Positions 49,414 to 58,545 are shown, counted from the first letter of the stretch. The stretch: 64,000 nt of DNA from Candidatus Lariskella endosymbiont of Epinotia ramella (GCF_964019805.1 NZ_OZ026472.1:1240001-1304000), one strand, 5' to 3'. Program-made: numbers and translations. Notes: generated from the sequence alone by a model not told the origin.

Positions 49414-51333
49414 ATGCAAGAGGTCTACTGTGTCGCACAGTATAATAAAGACTCACTACTACTCTTGATAGCGGCTTTTCCAAACAAAATAGGAAGTTTT
49501 CTTAATAAGCAAGATATTCATGGCAATACAGTGCTGCACTATGCCGTTGCTTACAATAAAGATTCACTAGCAGCCTTGATAGAGAGTTTTCCAAACGAAG
49601 TAGAAAGATTACTTGATGTGCAAAATAATTATGGTATCACAGCGCTGCAATTAGCTATTACTTATCATGCAGCATCACTAAAAGTTTTGATGACAGAGAG
49701 ATTCGTCCATAAAATGCTAAATATACAAAATGTTCGTGGTGATACAGTGTTGCACTATGCTGCTGTTAATACAGAATCACTAAAAATTTTGATGAATATA
49801 TTTCAAGAATACGGGCTTCAAATAATAAATAACGATGGGAGCACAGTATTGCACTATGCTGCCGCTCTAAATAAAAATTCACTAGCAGTCTTGATAGAGA
49901 TGTTTCCAAATGAAGTAAAAAGCTTGCTTAGCAAAAAAGATTTTCATGGACACACAGTGTGGCACTATACTATCAATAATAAAGATTCGCTAGCACTCTT
50001 GATAGCGAGTTTTCCAAACGAAGTAGAAAGCTTGTTTAACGAAGTGTATCATTCAATCGCTCCAAATTTGCGTCAGCTAATAGATAATTTACTAATAAGA
50101 TTCGTGAGTTCAAACAATGTCATAGATTCAGACAATAATATGGATATATACGGCGCAGAAGTTGGAATTGCCATTCCAGGTATTCCTGAAGCACTTTCTT
50201 ATTATTATCAAGATCATGTGAGCTTTCTGCTAAAATTACGGCTTGAGGATGCCAAACCAGGAGCGCTAAAGTCAATTGATGTTCTTGAAGACAATTATAC
50301 TTTAAGAGCTGGTAATGAAGATGATACTTCCGCTAAACTTTCGTCTTTTATCATAGCATCTAAAAAAGATACTATACTCATACCACTTAACATAGGTGGG
50401 AAACATTTAGTAGGGATTGCAGCTAAGAAATATGAGGGCGAAGTTGTGCTCTATTATATGGATTCTGAGTTAAATACAGCTCCTGAATCGTTTTTTGCAA
50501 AGATTAGTGCCACTTTAAAATCTAGAGGTTATTCTACGGAGCAAGTAATAGTAGAAGTAGAAAAACAACACTACAGCAATTGCGGCCCTGAAGTTATAGA
50601 AAACTTAACTGCGTTTGCGAGTGGAAAGAAGCGCACTTCACAAGAAGAAGCGGTACTGAAGCATTCAACTCTGTTTGAAAAACATCTGCTGAAAGATGCT
50701 GGCTATAGTGACAGCAAAGAGGAAAGTAAACTAAAAAGTATGCCTGTACTTTCTGAAAGTGCAACCATATTAGGCAATATGCTTTCATATGAAAGATCTA
50801 TGGTTTCTGATATGAAGAAAAGCATTGAACTGAATATTGCAAATACTGATCTTCTTGTGGATGCGAAAACGCAAGCGCAGCTTATTTACTATTATAAGAC
50901 TGGTGAATTGCTTCCTAGTGCCCGCAGTATGCTAGAAAGAAATTCAGCTGCAATCCAGGAACATTATAAATTCTCTATTGCCAATGAGACATTTGAAGTT
51001 TCCATGCCAGATACTTTACTTACGGATGGAAAACTGGAAGCGCAAGTATTGCATTATCTTAGAACTGGTGAGTTATTTGAAAGCGCTCGCTCTGCTCTTG
51101 AGAGTGGCGCTGTCAGAGTTATCAGCCAATCTTCTAATACCTCCGAAGAAGAAGTGGAAAATACGGTGTCACTTAGAGGTGCGCGCATGCAAAGTAGCGA
51201 CTCGTATAACGATAGCGGTGAAACTCTATGCTTTTCTACTACACTTTTTACAAACGATAGTACTGATGGATTGCTTTACAGTTTACTAAATCCTTTGTTT
51301 CACTTGAGTGAAAATAATGGTTCAGTGTTTTAA
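49414..51333 (+). CDS. Ankyrin-repeat protein with Ulp1-like (C48) cysteine protease domain, 5' end lost to IS
   Basis: 639 codons. The first five codons (MQEVY) lie in the IS inverted repeat, so the natural N-terminus is missing. Residues 10-215 are five or six degenerate ankyrin repeats (HGNTVLHYAVAYNKDSLAAL, GDTVLHYAAVNTESLKILM). A Ulp1-like peptidase domain follows at ~235-410 with the candidate catalytic set His331 (GGKHLVGIAA), Asp350 (YYMDSE), Gln385 and Cys390 (KQHYSNCGPEV). Residues ~440-560 hold two related segments (IYYYKTGELLPSARSMLE and LHYLRTGELFESARSALE). Ankyrin plus C48 deubiquitinase/deSUMOylase is a known effector plan in Rickettsiales and relates to the protease of Wolbachia CidB-type proteins. 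Likely acts in the host cell if still expressed. Confidence 0.8.
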   Translation: MQEVYCVAQYNKDSLLLLIAAFPNKIGSFLNKQDIHGNTVLHYAVAYNKDSLAALIESFPNEVERLLDVQNNYGITALQLAITYHAASLKVLMTERFVHKMLNIQNVRGDTVLHYAAVNTESLKILMNIFQEYGLQIINNDGSTVLHYAAALNKNSLAVLIEMFPNEVKSLLSKKDFHGHTVWHYTINNKDSLALLIASFPNEVESLFNEVYHSIAPNLRQLIDNLLIRFVSSNNVIDSDNNMDIYGAEVGIAIPGIPEALSYYYQDHVSFLLKLRLEDAKPGALKSIDVLEDNYTLRAGNEDDTSAKLSSFIIASKKDTILIPLNIGGKHLVGIAAKKYEGEVVLYYMDSELNTAPESFFAKISATLKSRGYSTEQVIVEVEKQHYSNCGPEVIENLTAFASGKKRTSQEEAVLKHSTLFEKHLLKDAGYSDSKEESKLKSMPVLSESATILGNMLSYERSMVSDMKKSIELNIANTDLLVDAKTQAQLIYYYKTGELLPSARSMLERNSAAIQEHYKFSIANETFEVSMPDTLLTDGKLEAQVLHYLRTGELFESARSALESGAVRVISQSSNTSEEEVENTVSLRGARMQSSDSYNDSGETLCFSTTLFTNDSTDGLLYSLLNPLFHLSENNGSVF

Positions 51334-51513
51334 GATCTGATATGGCTAAAGCAGTATAAAAGAGCTATTATATGTAAATATTAAAGATTTCCTGGATAGA
51401 GCAATTATTAGTACACCGAAATATGTTAGCCTGAGCAAATTTTGCCCTATAGGATTTAAATCTGGAGAATATGGAAGTAGGTAAAGTAAGGTATGACCTT
51501 TGAGAGTCTTCTA

Positions 51514-51743
51514 TAGTCCATTCGCAAAAAATTGATTTGCGCAAGCAAATCAATTTTTGTGGAGAAGTGAAGTATGCAAACACTAGTCCAGGAATTAGCA
51601 CTGCGCTAATGTTTATATGTATTATTACTCATGTGCAGCAAACACTACTTTCACAAAATCCGTAAGGTTTTTGCATTTATTATAACATTTTCTTACGGAT
51701 TTAAAGCGCTATTTTATGCGCGCTTCCGAGACTTTTGGCGCGC
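51514..51743 (+). repeat. Dispersed repeat R2 (first half of a composite)
   Basis: AGTCCATTCGCAAAAAATTG ... GAGACTTTTGGCGCGC. Directly continued by an R1 right half. Confidence 0.8.
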
Positions 51744-51897
51744 ACTATATAATTTGTCCAGTACTTAGCAAACACTACTTAACAAAACCCATAAGGCTTT
51801 TGGCAATTTTGCCATTTTTCTGCTGGATTTATGTACACCATAATTGCTTGCAATTAAGATAAATCCTGTTCATTAGAGTTATGACGCAGGCGACTAA
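51744..51897 (+). repeat. Dispersed repeat R1 right half (second half of a composite)
   Basis: ACTATATAATTTGTCCAGTA ... GTTATGACGCAGGCGACTAA. With the preceding R2 it shows both alternative right halves in a row. The rest of 51334-51978 shows no gene. Confidence 0.8.
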
Positions 51898-51978
51898 ATA
51901 GCAATAAATACCTTTGAAATTTGTGCTAACCACTTCAACTAAAAAACGCTAGTGATAAAATGCTATACGCCAGGTATT

Positions 51979-52584
51979 TTAAGATGCTTTAGTCTCTGCG
52001 CCAGCAGACTCATCATCACGGCCAGAAATAGAAAGAATTGCAAAGTTATCATGAGAAATAGGCGTAATTCCAACAGGTAATTTAATATCTACTATGTGAA
52101 CGGAATTACCTATCTCTAGATTTTCTAGATCCACTTCAATGAATTCTGGAATATTCAAATCATTGCAATAACAAGTCACAGACCTTGTTGCAACGTTTAA
52201 TACTCCTCCTTTCTTAATGCCTGGGCATTTAGATTCATTAAGGATCTTTACACGTATAGAGACTCTTACGCTCTCGCCCTCTCTAATCTCCTGAAAATCT
52301 ATATGTTCAGGAAAATCAGTAACGGGGTGTAATTGAATATCTCGCAACAAAACCATGTGAGAACGCTCTCCTAGTTTGATTTCTATCACTCTGGATTGCA
52401 TACCACCTTTATGGTATTCCTTTATGAAATCTCTACCATATAAAGAAATCATAAGCGGAGAAAGGCCGCCATATACTATCGCAGGAATACGCCCAGCACG
52501 TCTAGTAGCTCTGGCTGCTCCTTTTCCACTAGCAGATTTTTGTTCTGCAACAAATGATATTCTAGAAGACATACTTTTAACCAT
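51979..52584 (-). CDS. rplY: 50S ribosomal protein L25 (bL25/Ctc)
   Basis: 201 residues (a Met at 52572, giving MSSRISF..., may be the real start). N-terminal 5S-rRNA-binding domain with GKGAARATRRAGRIPAIVYG and HPVTDFPEHIDFQEI, followed by the longer TL5/CTC C-terminal domain with FIEVDLENLEIGNSVHIVDI. L25 binds 5S rRNA in the central protuberance. Its usual partner pth is not adjacent; an R1 repeat separates it from the next gene. Confidence 0.95.
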   Translation of the reverse strand: MVKSMSSRISFVAEQKSASGKGAARATRRAGRIPAIVYGGLSPLMISLYGRDFIKEYHKGGMQSRVIEIKLGERSHMVLLRDIQLHPVTDFPEHIDFQEIREGESVRVSIRVKILNESKCPGIKKGGVLNVATRSVTCYCNDLNIPEFIEVDLENLEIGNSVHIVDIKLPVGITPISHDNFAILSISGRDDESAGAETKAS

Positions 52585-52650
52585 ACAAATGAAAACTACA
52601 CCCGAATAAGCATAAGCAAAACACGGGTAATAACAATGATATTAATTCCT

Positions 52651-52902
52651 CTATCCGTCAAAAATTGATTTGCTGCGCAAATAAATCTTTGCGGAAAATT
52701 AAATGTACAAAAATTAGCTTTTAGGCGAGGCCATACGCTAATTTGTTGATATATAATTTATCCAATGCTTGTAAATAACTACTTAACAAAATCTATAAGA
52801 TTTTTTGCAATTTTGCTACTTTTTCTGCTGGATTCTGCGCTGTCATTGCTTGTAGCCAAGATAAATCCTATATTCGTTAGAGTTATGACGCAGGCGACTA
52901 AT
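52651..52902 (+). repeat. Dispersed repeat R1 (full length)
   Basis: CTATCCGTCAAAAATTGATT ... AATTAAATGTACAAAAATTAG ends in GTTATGACGCAGGCGACTAA. It stops exactly at the stop codon of the next minus-strand gene. Confidence 0.85.
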
Positions 52903-53106
52903 TCAAATTAGCTGATATGGAATTGGCTTGCCAGTAGCGTCTAAAGCTAATTTTCCATCATCAAATTTTGCGGCAATAAAATTACCATGTCCAAGCCTCG
53001 CACCCTTATACATCACAGGTTTGACTTCTCTTCCGTCAATCTTTTTTAACGCAGCAGCTTTCCCACGATTGCTGATGTTATTCTTGGAACCACCCTTCGG
53101 AGCCAT
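52903..53106 (-). CDS. Small conserved basic protein of unknown function
   Basis: 67 residues from ATG 53106, chosen because GAGGT lies eight bases upstream (an ATG at 53133 gives nine more residues). MAPKGGSKNNISNRGKAAAL, then KPVMYKGARLGHGNFIAAKF and the C-terminal LDATGKPIPYQLI. The sequence looks like a conserved small protein, basic at the start and with a beta-rich end, but no function is known to me. The R1 repeat lies directly at its 3' end. Confidence 0.7.
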   Translation of the reverse strand: MAPKGGSKNNISNRGKAAALKKIDGREVKPVMYKGARLGHGNFIAAKFDDGKLALDATGKPIPYQLI

Positions 53107-53272
53107 ATCACAGACCTCGTAAATTTCTTTCATTTAATAAACTGCCATACCGCTAAACAAGCACGGAATTGCAAATTTCAACCCACGGATTCTCTCATTC
53201 TTCTCATAAGAAGTCAAGTGAGTTATATAATCTATAAAAAAGAGTAATCACGTATGACAAAACAATAAACTA

Positions 53273-55057
53273 TTACTTGTCTTTATACATATATCTATTT
53301 TGCAAGCTAATCAGATATTGTTCAAACATCATATCTCTTTGTAATGAGATAAAATCACGCTGTATAAGACCTTTAAGCGAATCAACATCATTTCCTTTGC
53401 GTTCTTCTATGCTTAATAATTTAAAAACTATGTAATCATCAGAATCTTCAAACATTTTAGAAAATTGTCCTTGCCTCATAGTTAATATTAATTGAGTAAA
53501 ATTTTCACTAAGAGTACTTTCATCACTTTGAATAGCAAACTTTTCTCTATATTTTGATACTAATTCTGGCAAATCACCTTCGCTTGAAAGTTTTACTTTC
53601 TGCATGAGCTCATTGGCAGTGTTACGCATTTCTTTATCTTTCCAAATTGACTGTAGCTCTTCCTTTATGCTGTCAAAATCTCGTACTGAAGAGGTTTGCA
53701 GAGATTCTATCTCATAAAAGAAGTACTCACCTTGAGCACCTGCAACTCCATTTCTTTCTTTAGGGTCATGCTTTGTAAAAACATCCTCCACTAATGACAT
53801 CGGAATATGCTGCAAATTGTTATCACCATCTATTAACTCAGCAGTTTTTACAACCAAGCTATATTTTTTCGCAACATCAGATATAGGCAGTTTGTCATAC
53901 AAAAAGTCTTCAGACACTAAAGCTTTTAATTCCTGAAAAGCTTTGAATCGTTTTTCATCCTGTATCATTGCAATGAGCTCTTCCTCAGATTCTTCAAATG
54001 TTTTTTGCCCTTCAGGTAAGGAGGTCTCTACAAAAAAGATGTGCCAACCAAAAGATGTATTAATTGGTTTGCTCACATCTTTTTCTTTAAGCTGAAAGAT
54101 AATATCTGATAACTCTTGTGGCAACATATCTTTAGTTACTATACCAAGCTCAAATGACTCTTTCGCTAGATTCATACTACTTGCAATTTCTTCGATACTT
54201 TTGCCGCTTTTAATTTTATTATATGCATTAAGTGCTTCTTGCTCTGTTTTGAATACCAATTGTTTTACAAATCTCCTATTTGGATGTGTAAATAAATGAG
54301 CGCTATTATGATATAATGACTTTATGTCTTCCTTTGAAACAGAAGCATCCGGAGTAATATCATTAATATCGATACTTAGATAAGATATATAACGCTTGGC
54401 TGGCATTGTAAATCTGTCTGGATCATTTTGATAAATACTGTATAAATCCGCATCTTCTGGAATTTTTGTAATCTGGATGGCGGCTTTATTTATTTTAAAT
54501 ACTTCCAACTGACGAACGCCGTAAATAGCAACAAAAAGCTGATTTATCAGCTCTTGATTATCTAATCTTCCAGATGAAAATATAGTGGCTAACTGCTGCT
54601 CAGAGATCATATCTTTTGTTCTTTGTATGAATTCTGCTTCAGCAACGCTGTGGCTATTAAAATATTTGTCCCATAATTCTTTGCTAAATTTTCCATCCTT
54701 TTGAAAATATGGATCATTTGCTATACGATACTTTACAGAATCATCGCTCAGCAGCAAATCTAACCTTTTACTTTCCTGGAGCAACACTGCGCTCCTTATT
54801 ATATCTCCAAGAGCTTGATTCCTGCGCTCTTCTAGATTTTGTCCCCCTTGCAAATCTTCCGGCATAACAGCTGCGCGCTTTTCAATCTCAGCATTCAGTT
54901 CTTCTTTAGTATACTTTATATCGCCGATTTTTAATACGTATTCTTCTTTTTTGAAAAAGGCTGTGATGGTTCCTGCGGAAATAAAGATCAAAATACCTAA
55001 AATTAACAATACTTTGATAATAATACTATTGACACCTTCTCTGAGTAAATTTAGCAT
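53273..55057 (-). CDS. ppiD: PpiD-like periplasmic peptidyl-prolyl isomerase/chaperone
   Basis: 594 residues from ATG 55057; the frame is open to an ATG at 55114, which would add a second hydrophobic stretch and is less likely. The start MLNLLREGVNSIIIKVLL, the single membrane anchor and KIGDIKYTKEELNAEIEKRA fit the SurA_N_3 domain. A PPIC parvulin domain lies near the middle (VFKTEQEALNAYNKIKSGKS, ELGIVTKDMLPQELSDIIFQ and INTSFGWHIFFVE). It folds outer-membrane and secreted proteins at the periplasmic face of the Sec translocon. Confidence 0.9.
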   Translation of the reverse strand: MLNLLREGVNSIIIKVLLILGILIFISAGTITAFFKKEEYVLKIGDIKYTKEELNAEIEKRAAVMPEDLQGGQNLEERRNQALGDIIRSAVLLQESKRLDLLLSDDSVKYRIANDPYFQKDGKFSKELWDKYFNSHSVAEAEFIQRTKDMISEQQLATIFSSGRLDNQELINQLFVAIYGVRQLEVFKINKAAIQITKIPEDADLYSIYQNDPDRFTMPAKRYISYLSIDINDITPDASVSKEDIKSLYHNSAHLFTHPNRRFVKQLVFKTEQEALNAYNKIKSGKSIEEIASSMNLAKESFELGIVTKDMLPQELSDIIFQLKEKDVSKPINTSFGWHIFFVETSLPEGQKTFEESEEELIAMIQDEKRFKAFQELKALVSEDFLYDKLPISDVAKKYSLVVKTAELIDGDNNLQHIPMSLVEDVFTKHDPKERNGVAGAQGEYFFYEIESLQTSSVRDFDSIKEELQSIWKDKEMRNTANELMQKVKLSSEGDLPELVSKYREKFAIQSDESTLSENFTQLILTMRQGQFSKMFEDSDDYIVFKLLSIEERKGNDVDSLKGLIQRDFISLQRDMMFEQYLISLQNRYMYKDK

Positions 55058-55259
55058 CCTTTGGAACCAAGATATTACAAGTAGTAGTAGATTATAAAAG
55101 CAAAATACTAGCATTAGCTCAGTGCTTTACTAGGTATAGGAGAATACATCATATTAAATGAAGATGGAATAAAAAATTCATGCTATATTTGAGTAATTTG
55201 CAATTTTAACTAATAGCGAAAGTATATGGTTTTATTGATATCTTGATTTTGAGGGGTAA

Positions 55260-55967
55260 ATGAATAAAAGCGCTGTAGTTTTATTAAGTGGGGGATTGGA
55301 CTCTGTGACTGCACTTGCACTTGCAAGTTCTGAAGGATTTGAGGTATACTGTATCAGCTTTGATTATGGACAGAGACATCGTGTAGAACTTGAGTGTGCT
55401 GCTAAGGCTGCTAAACAGTTTAATGTATTAGAGTATAAAGTAATACATATAGATCCATATACATTCAGCGGTTCTGCTTTAACATCTGAACGGCGTGTTC
55501 CTAAACGTATTGACTTTTCACATTTGAGTAGTTGCGAGACTGCTGTTACATATGTTCCGGCGAGAAATACTATATTCCTTTCGTATGCACTTGGATATGC
55601 TGAGATCAATGATAGTGATTATATTTTTATAGGAGCAAATGCTGCAGATTATTTTAATTATCCTGACTGCAGGTCTGAATATATAAATGCGTATGAAAGC
55701 ATGGCAAACCTTGCGACTGCCAGAGGTATATCAGGAAGGAAATTGCAGATTAAAGCGCCATTCTTGACAATGAAAAAGTCAGAGATAATTAGTATTGGGC
55801 TAAAGCTAGGAGTGGACTATGCATTGACAAGTTCATGTTACCATGCTACAATAATCGGTCGCGCTTGTGGCGTATGTGATGCATGTTTGTTAAGGTCTGT
55901 TGCCTTTCACGAAATTGGAATGGAGGACCCGCTGTTTTATGAATGTGAAGCTTCTTCAGGGATGTGA
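55260..55967 (+). CDS. queC: 7-cyano-7-deazaguanine synthase
   Basis: 235 residues with GAGGGG six bases before the ATG. PP-loop SGGLDSVTAL (residues 10-19), then ISFDYGQRH, YVPARNTIFLS and a C-terminal zinc site of Cys193, Cys203, Cys206 and Cys209 (CYHATIIGRACGVCDACLL). It makes preQ0, the precursor of queuosine in tRNA. queD, queE and queF are not in the window, so the pathway genes are dispersed. Single gene on the plus strand. Confidence 0.96.
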   Translation: MNKSAVVLLSGGLDSVTALALASSEGFEVYCISFDYGQRHRVELECAAKAAKQFNVLEYKVIHIDPYTFSGSALTSERRVPKRIDFSHLSSCETAVTYVPARNTIFLSYALGYAEINDSDYIFIGANAADYFNYPDCRSEYINAYESMANLATARGISGRKLQIKAPFLTMKKSEIISIGLKLGVDYALTSSCYHATIIGRACGVCDACLLRSVAFHEIGMEDPLFYECEASSGM

Positions 55968-56244
55968 TTCTGAATTAAAATAAAAGGAGTTTCTATTTTT
56001 GCACAGCTAGATGGCTACTATCAAAGTCGATATATGCTCTTCTTTCTCATAGAGTTAGTGCTCGTAAGAGATATGCGAGAAAAGTATTTTATTCAGAAGA
56101 ATTAGAAAGTTAAGGATAAGGCTTTTTTGTACTCGCTAGATATATTCATGATGAAGGCTTGAGGTTTCTGCGCATACAAGCTGTGGTGTGCGAATATGGA
56201 TATAGATCTTGTTATCCTCATCATTACCGAGAGCGTCTCTCTGA

Positions 56245-56393
56245 TAAATGAAGAGTTGATGTTTCTTGTGTTATATACGAAGTTTAGTTTCAAAAAGAGT
56301 GGAGAAGGATAGGTGTACATGTGTATAAGAAAATACATAAGGAGCATTGCGATGACGCCAATTTTGAAAAGTATGATGAGTATATTCATTGAA
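56245..56393 (+). repeat. Dispersed repeat R4
   Basis: TGAAGAGTTGATGTTTCTTG ... CGCCAATTTTGAAAAGTATG, then ATGAGTATATTCA. The minus-strand frame over it (56102-56389) is not a gene. Confidence 0.65.
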
Positions 56394-56542
56394 AGGTCAA
56401 GTTTTCATTAGGTGTAATACACACTGTGTTTATAACTATTAGTATGGTTTTCAAGTAATTCTTCTTAGTTATATAGTGCGTCATTATAACCTCAAGCTCT
56501 CATATTCGGGTGATTCATCCTTTGTTCAGAAGTTTTATTTGT

Positions 56543-56674
56543 ATGGGTTCTAATATAATGTGTCCGCTATTGCTTTTTAAGAAGGATAACACTAGATATT
56601 ATTTGGTTAATCTAAATACAACTGAATACAAGCTATATGCAAATTTTAAAGATGTTGCCAGGTTGTATGATTGA
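56543..56674 (+). CDS. Possible small protein (43 residues)
   Basis: MGSNIMCPLLLFKKDNTRYY, then LVNLNTTEYKLYANFKDVAR and LYD. The composition looks protein-like and could be the end of a decayed gene or a real small ORF, but there is no ribosome-binding site and no conserved motif. The rest of the 928-bp stretch 55968-56895 holds an R4 repeat and nothing else supported. Confidence 0.2.
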   Translation: MGSNIMCPLLLFKKDNTRYYLVNLNTTEYKLYANFKDVARLYD

Positions 56675-56895
56675 TTTGGCATTCATCACGCTTATTTAAT
56701 AAATTAATAAATATTTGATTAAAAACGTTACGCGGTATTTTGCTCTGATTATATAATACTTATAAATCTAGAATGTGGGGCAATGATGCAAATTTGCGCA
56801 AAAATGCCACCTCTCTTTTGGAATTTTAAAATATAATATATAATTATTGATCATTTGCCACTTAACAAGATCATAAACGAAACTCTTTTGATATT

Positions 56896-57375
56896 ATGCA
56901 GCCTGATAAATTTCCTATCACACCTAGTGGATATAAAAAACTAGAGACAGAGTTACAGCACCTAAAAGTTGTTGAGAGGCCAGCTGTCATTAATGCGATC
57001 GCAGAAGCTAGAGCGCATGGCGATCTTTCTGAGAATGCTGAATATACCGCTGCGCGTGAAAAGCAAGGTTTTATAGAGGCTAAGATACTTGACCTTGAAA
57101 ACCAAATTAGCAGAGCGATGGTAATAGATATGAGTGATTTTAAGGGGACTCAAGTCAAATTCGGCGCTAGAGTTACTTTGCTTGATGAAGAAAGTGAAGC
57201 AGAAATAGTATATACTCTTGTTGGCAATTACGAAGCTAATTTAAATGAAGGACGTATCTCTATAGATTCACCTTTAGCTAAAGCGTTAATAGGTAAAAAT
57301 AAAGGAGATAATATAGAAGTAACAACGCCAAGAGGGACAAAATATTATGAAATCATATTGGTAGAATATGTGTAG
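56896..57375 (+). CDS. greA: Transcription elongation factor GreA
   Basis: 159 residues. N-terminal coiled coil with the catalytic acidic tip HGDLSENAEYTAAREKQGF, followed by the FKBP-like C-terminal domain (YTLVGNYEANLNEGRISIDS, PLAKALIGKNKGDNIEV). It rescues backtracked RNA polymerase by stimulating transcript cleavage. carB, a frequent neighbour, is absent; single gene. Confidence 0.96.
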   Translation: MQPDKFPITPSGYKKLETELQHLKVVERPAVINAIAEARAHGDLSENAEYTAAREKQGFIEAKILDLENQISRAMVIDMSDFKGTQVKFGARVTLLDEESEAEIVYTLVGNYEANLNEGRISIDSPLAKALIGKNKGDNIEVTTPRGTKYYEIILVEYV

Positions 57376-57663
57376 GTAGCGCTTTATTTTGAGCTTACTA
57401 TTCATACAATCTAACATTGTGCTATATATTTGTCATGATAAGCTCATTAAAAAAATCTTGATACCTTAGAATTTGTTGTGTTATCGTCTCATTATTGGCA
57501 GTTGTCTCCGTATTGTCACAGTTGATTGCTCTCTTGAGTCTTGTGCGCCTTATTTTTATGTGTGCATCTTTAGTGCTGTTGTCTTGTTTTGGATGAGACT
57601 TGAGGTTTTATCCTGCTGTGCTTTTATGGTGGAACTGGAATATTTGTAATTGGAGAGAAGTAA

Positions 57664-58023
57664 ATGCGATTTTTTAGCAGTCTTAGGTCATTTGCCTCGA
57701 GCAACTATTTTGCTTTTTGTGCTATTATGTTGATTTTGTTATATTCAGGAAGTGTAGCGTTCGCTGCAGCACCTTCTGCACCAACAAATGATGCTCTAAC
57801 GCAAGCACTGTGCGCAGCTATTGGGTTAGTGCAAGGTGCACCTGGTAAAGCTATAGCAATTATAGTTATTATTTCTGTCGCCCTTGGTATGTTCTTTGGA
57901 AAGGTAAGTTGGGCGCTCGGCATTATGATATGTGTTGCAATGGGTATATTGTTTGGAGCGGAAACTGTTGTGCAAACAATTACTGGGAATACTGGTGCTA
58001 TATGTCCACCTGGCACTCCGTAA
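57664..58023 (+). CDS. virB2: VirB2/TrbC-family type IV secretion pilin
   Basis: 119 residues with GGAGAGAAG nine bases before the ATG. A long signal peptide (cleavage after VAFA, residue ~34) is followed by a short mature pilin with two hydrophobic helices (GKAIAIIVIISVALGMFFGK and SWALGIMICVAMGILFGAET). ALCAAIGLVQGAPGKAIAII is typical of VirB2. It forms the pilus or surface part of the P-type T4SS used by Rickettsiales to export effectors. No other vir gene is adjacent; a strong terminator follows, so it is expressed as a single gene. Confidence 0.9.
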   Translation: MRFFSSLRSFASSNYFAFCAIMLILLYSGSVAFAAAPSAPTNDALTQALCAAIGLVQGAPGKAIAIIVIISVALGMFFGKVSWALGIMICVAMGILFGAETVVQTITGNTGAICPPGTP

Positions 58024-58103
58024 TAGCAAAGTAGCAACATGTCTACTTTTCTCTTCCAGTTAGATAGAATCTGTTATTTGAATAGATGATGTTTAATTTT
58101 GAT

Positions 58104-58144
58104 GCCACATATGCTACATTTGTAGCGCATGTGGCTGTTTTTTT
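58104..58144 (+). terminator. Rho-independent terminator after virB2
   Basis: GCCACATATGCTACA (58104-58118) pairs with TGTAGCGCATGTGGC (58121-58135) with one mismatch, then TGTTTTTTT. The strongest terminator in the window. Confidence 0.85.
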
Positions 58145-58223
58145 GCATATCTTAATTCAGTAATGCTTTAGTGTTTGTCATTCATAATTCAAATTTGAGT
58201 TTGCTACTCAGTTATTTATATTA

Positions 58224-58545
58224 AGCACTGCAGGTAATGTCACTTTCGCAGACCTTTTTGTCCTTTCCATATTAATACCAACTCACCAAATAACAGAACA
58301 CTTTAGCTTCATCTTTTCTTTTAAATTTAAATGCACGCATGGTCGCTGTACTTCTAGTCTAGCTACACTCAAATCTAATCTTAAATTTTCTAAAAAATAC
58401 GCAGCAAGTATATGTTGTTATTTGTGCTAGTTGGTATTACTTTGTTAATTTCTTCGCGAATATATAATATTTGATTTGGAAGTTCACTTGTGCTCTAAAA
58501 ATCATGAACTTAAAATCCTAGTGCGGTACTTATTAAGGCAGTGCT
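58224..58545 (+). repeat. Dispersed repeat R3 interrupted by R5
   Basis: The two R3 halves (AGCACTGCAGGTAATGTCAC at the left; GTATTACTTTGTTAATTTCT to TTAAGGCAGTGCT at the right) flank about 150 bp containing R5. Confidence 0.65.
58297..58418 (-). repeat. Dispersed repeat R5 nested in R3
   Basis: Inverted copy of the 28.99-29.11 kb sequence: ACACTTTAGCTTCATCTTTT ... AAAAAATACGCAGCAAGTAT. The rest of 58546-58914 shows no gene. Confidence 0.6.

Larger units (their letters stand above)
48529..49426 (+). mobile_element. IS5-type insertion sequence, copy 5 (898 bp, lacks matching target duplication)
   Basis: The only copy on the plus strand. The element itself matches the others end to end, but it is flanked by ATT on the left and ACT on the right, unlike the matched duplications of the other four. 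Confidence 0.95.

Noticed and set aside
56102-56389. A 95-codon minus-strand ORF
   Set aside because: It is mostly R4 repeat sequence and has no recognisable protein features.
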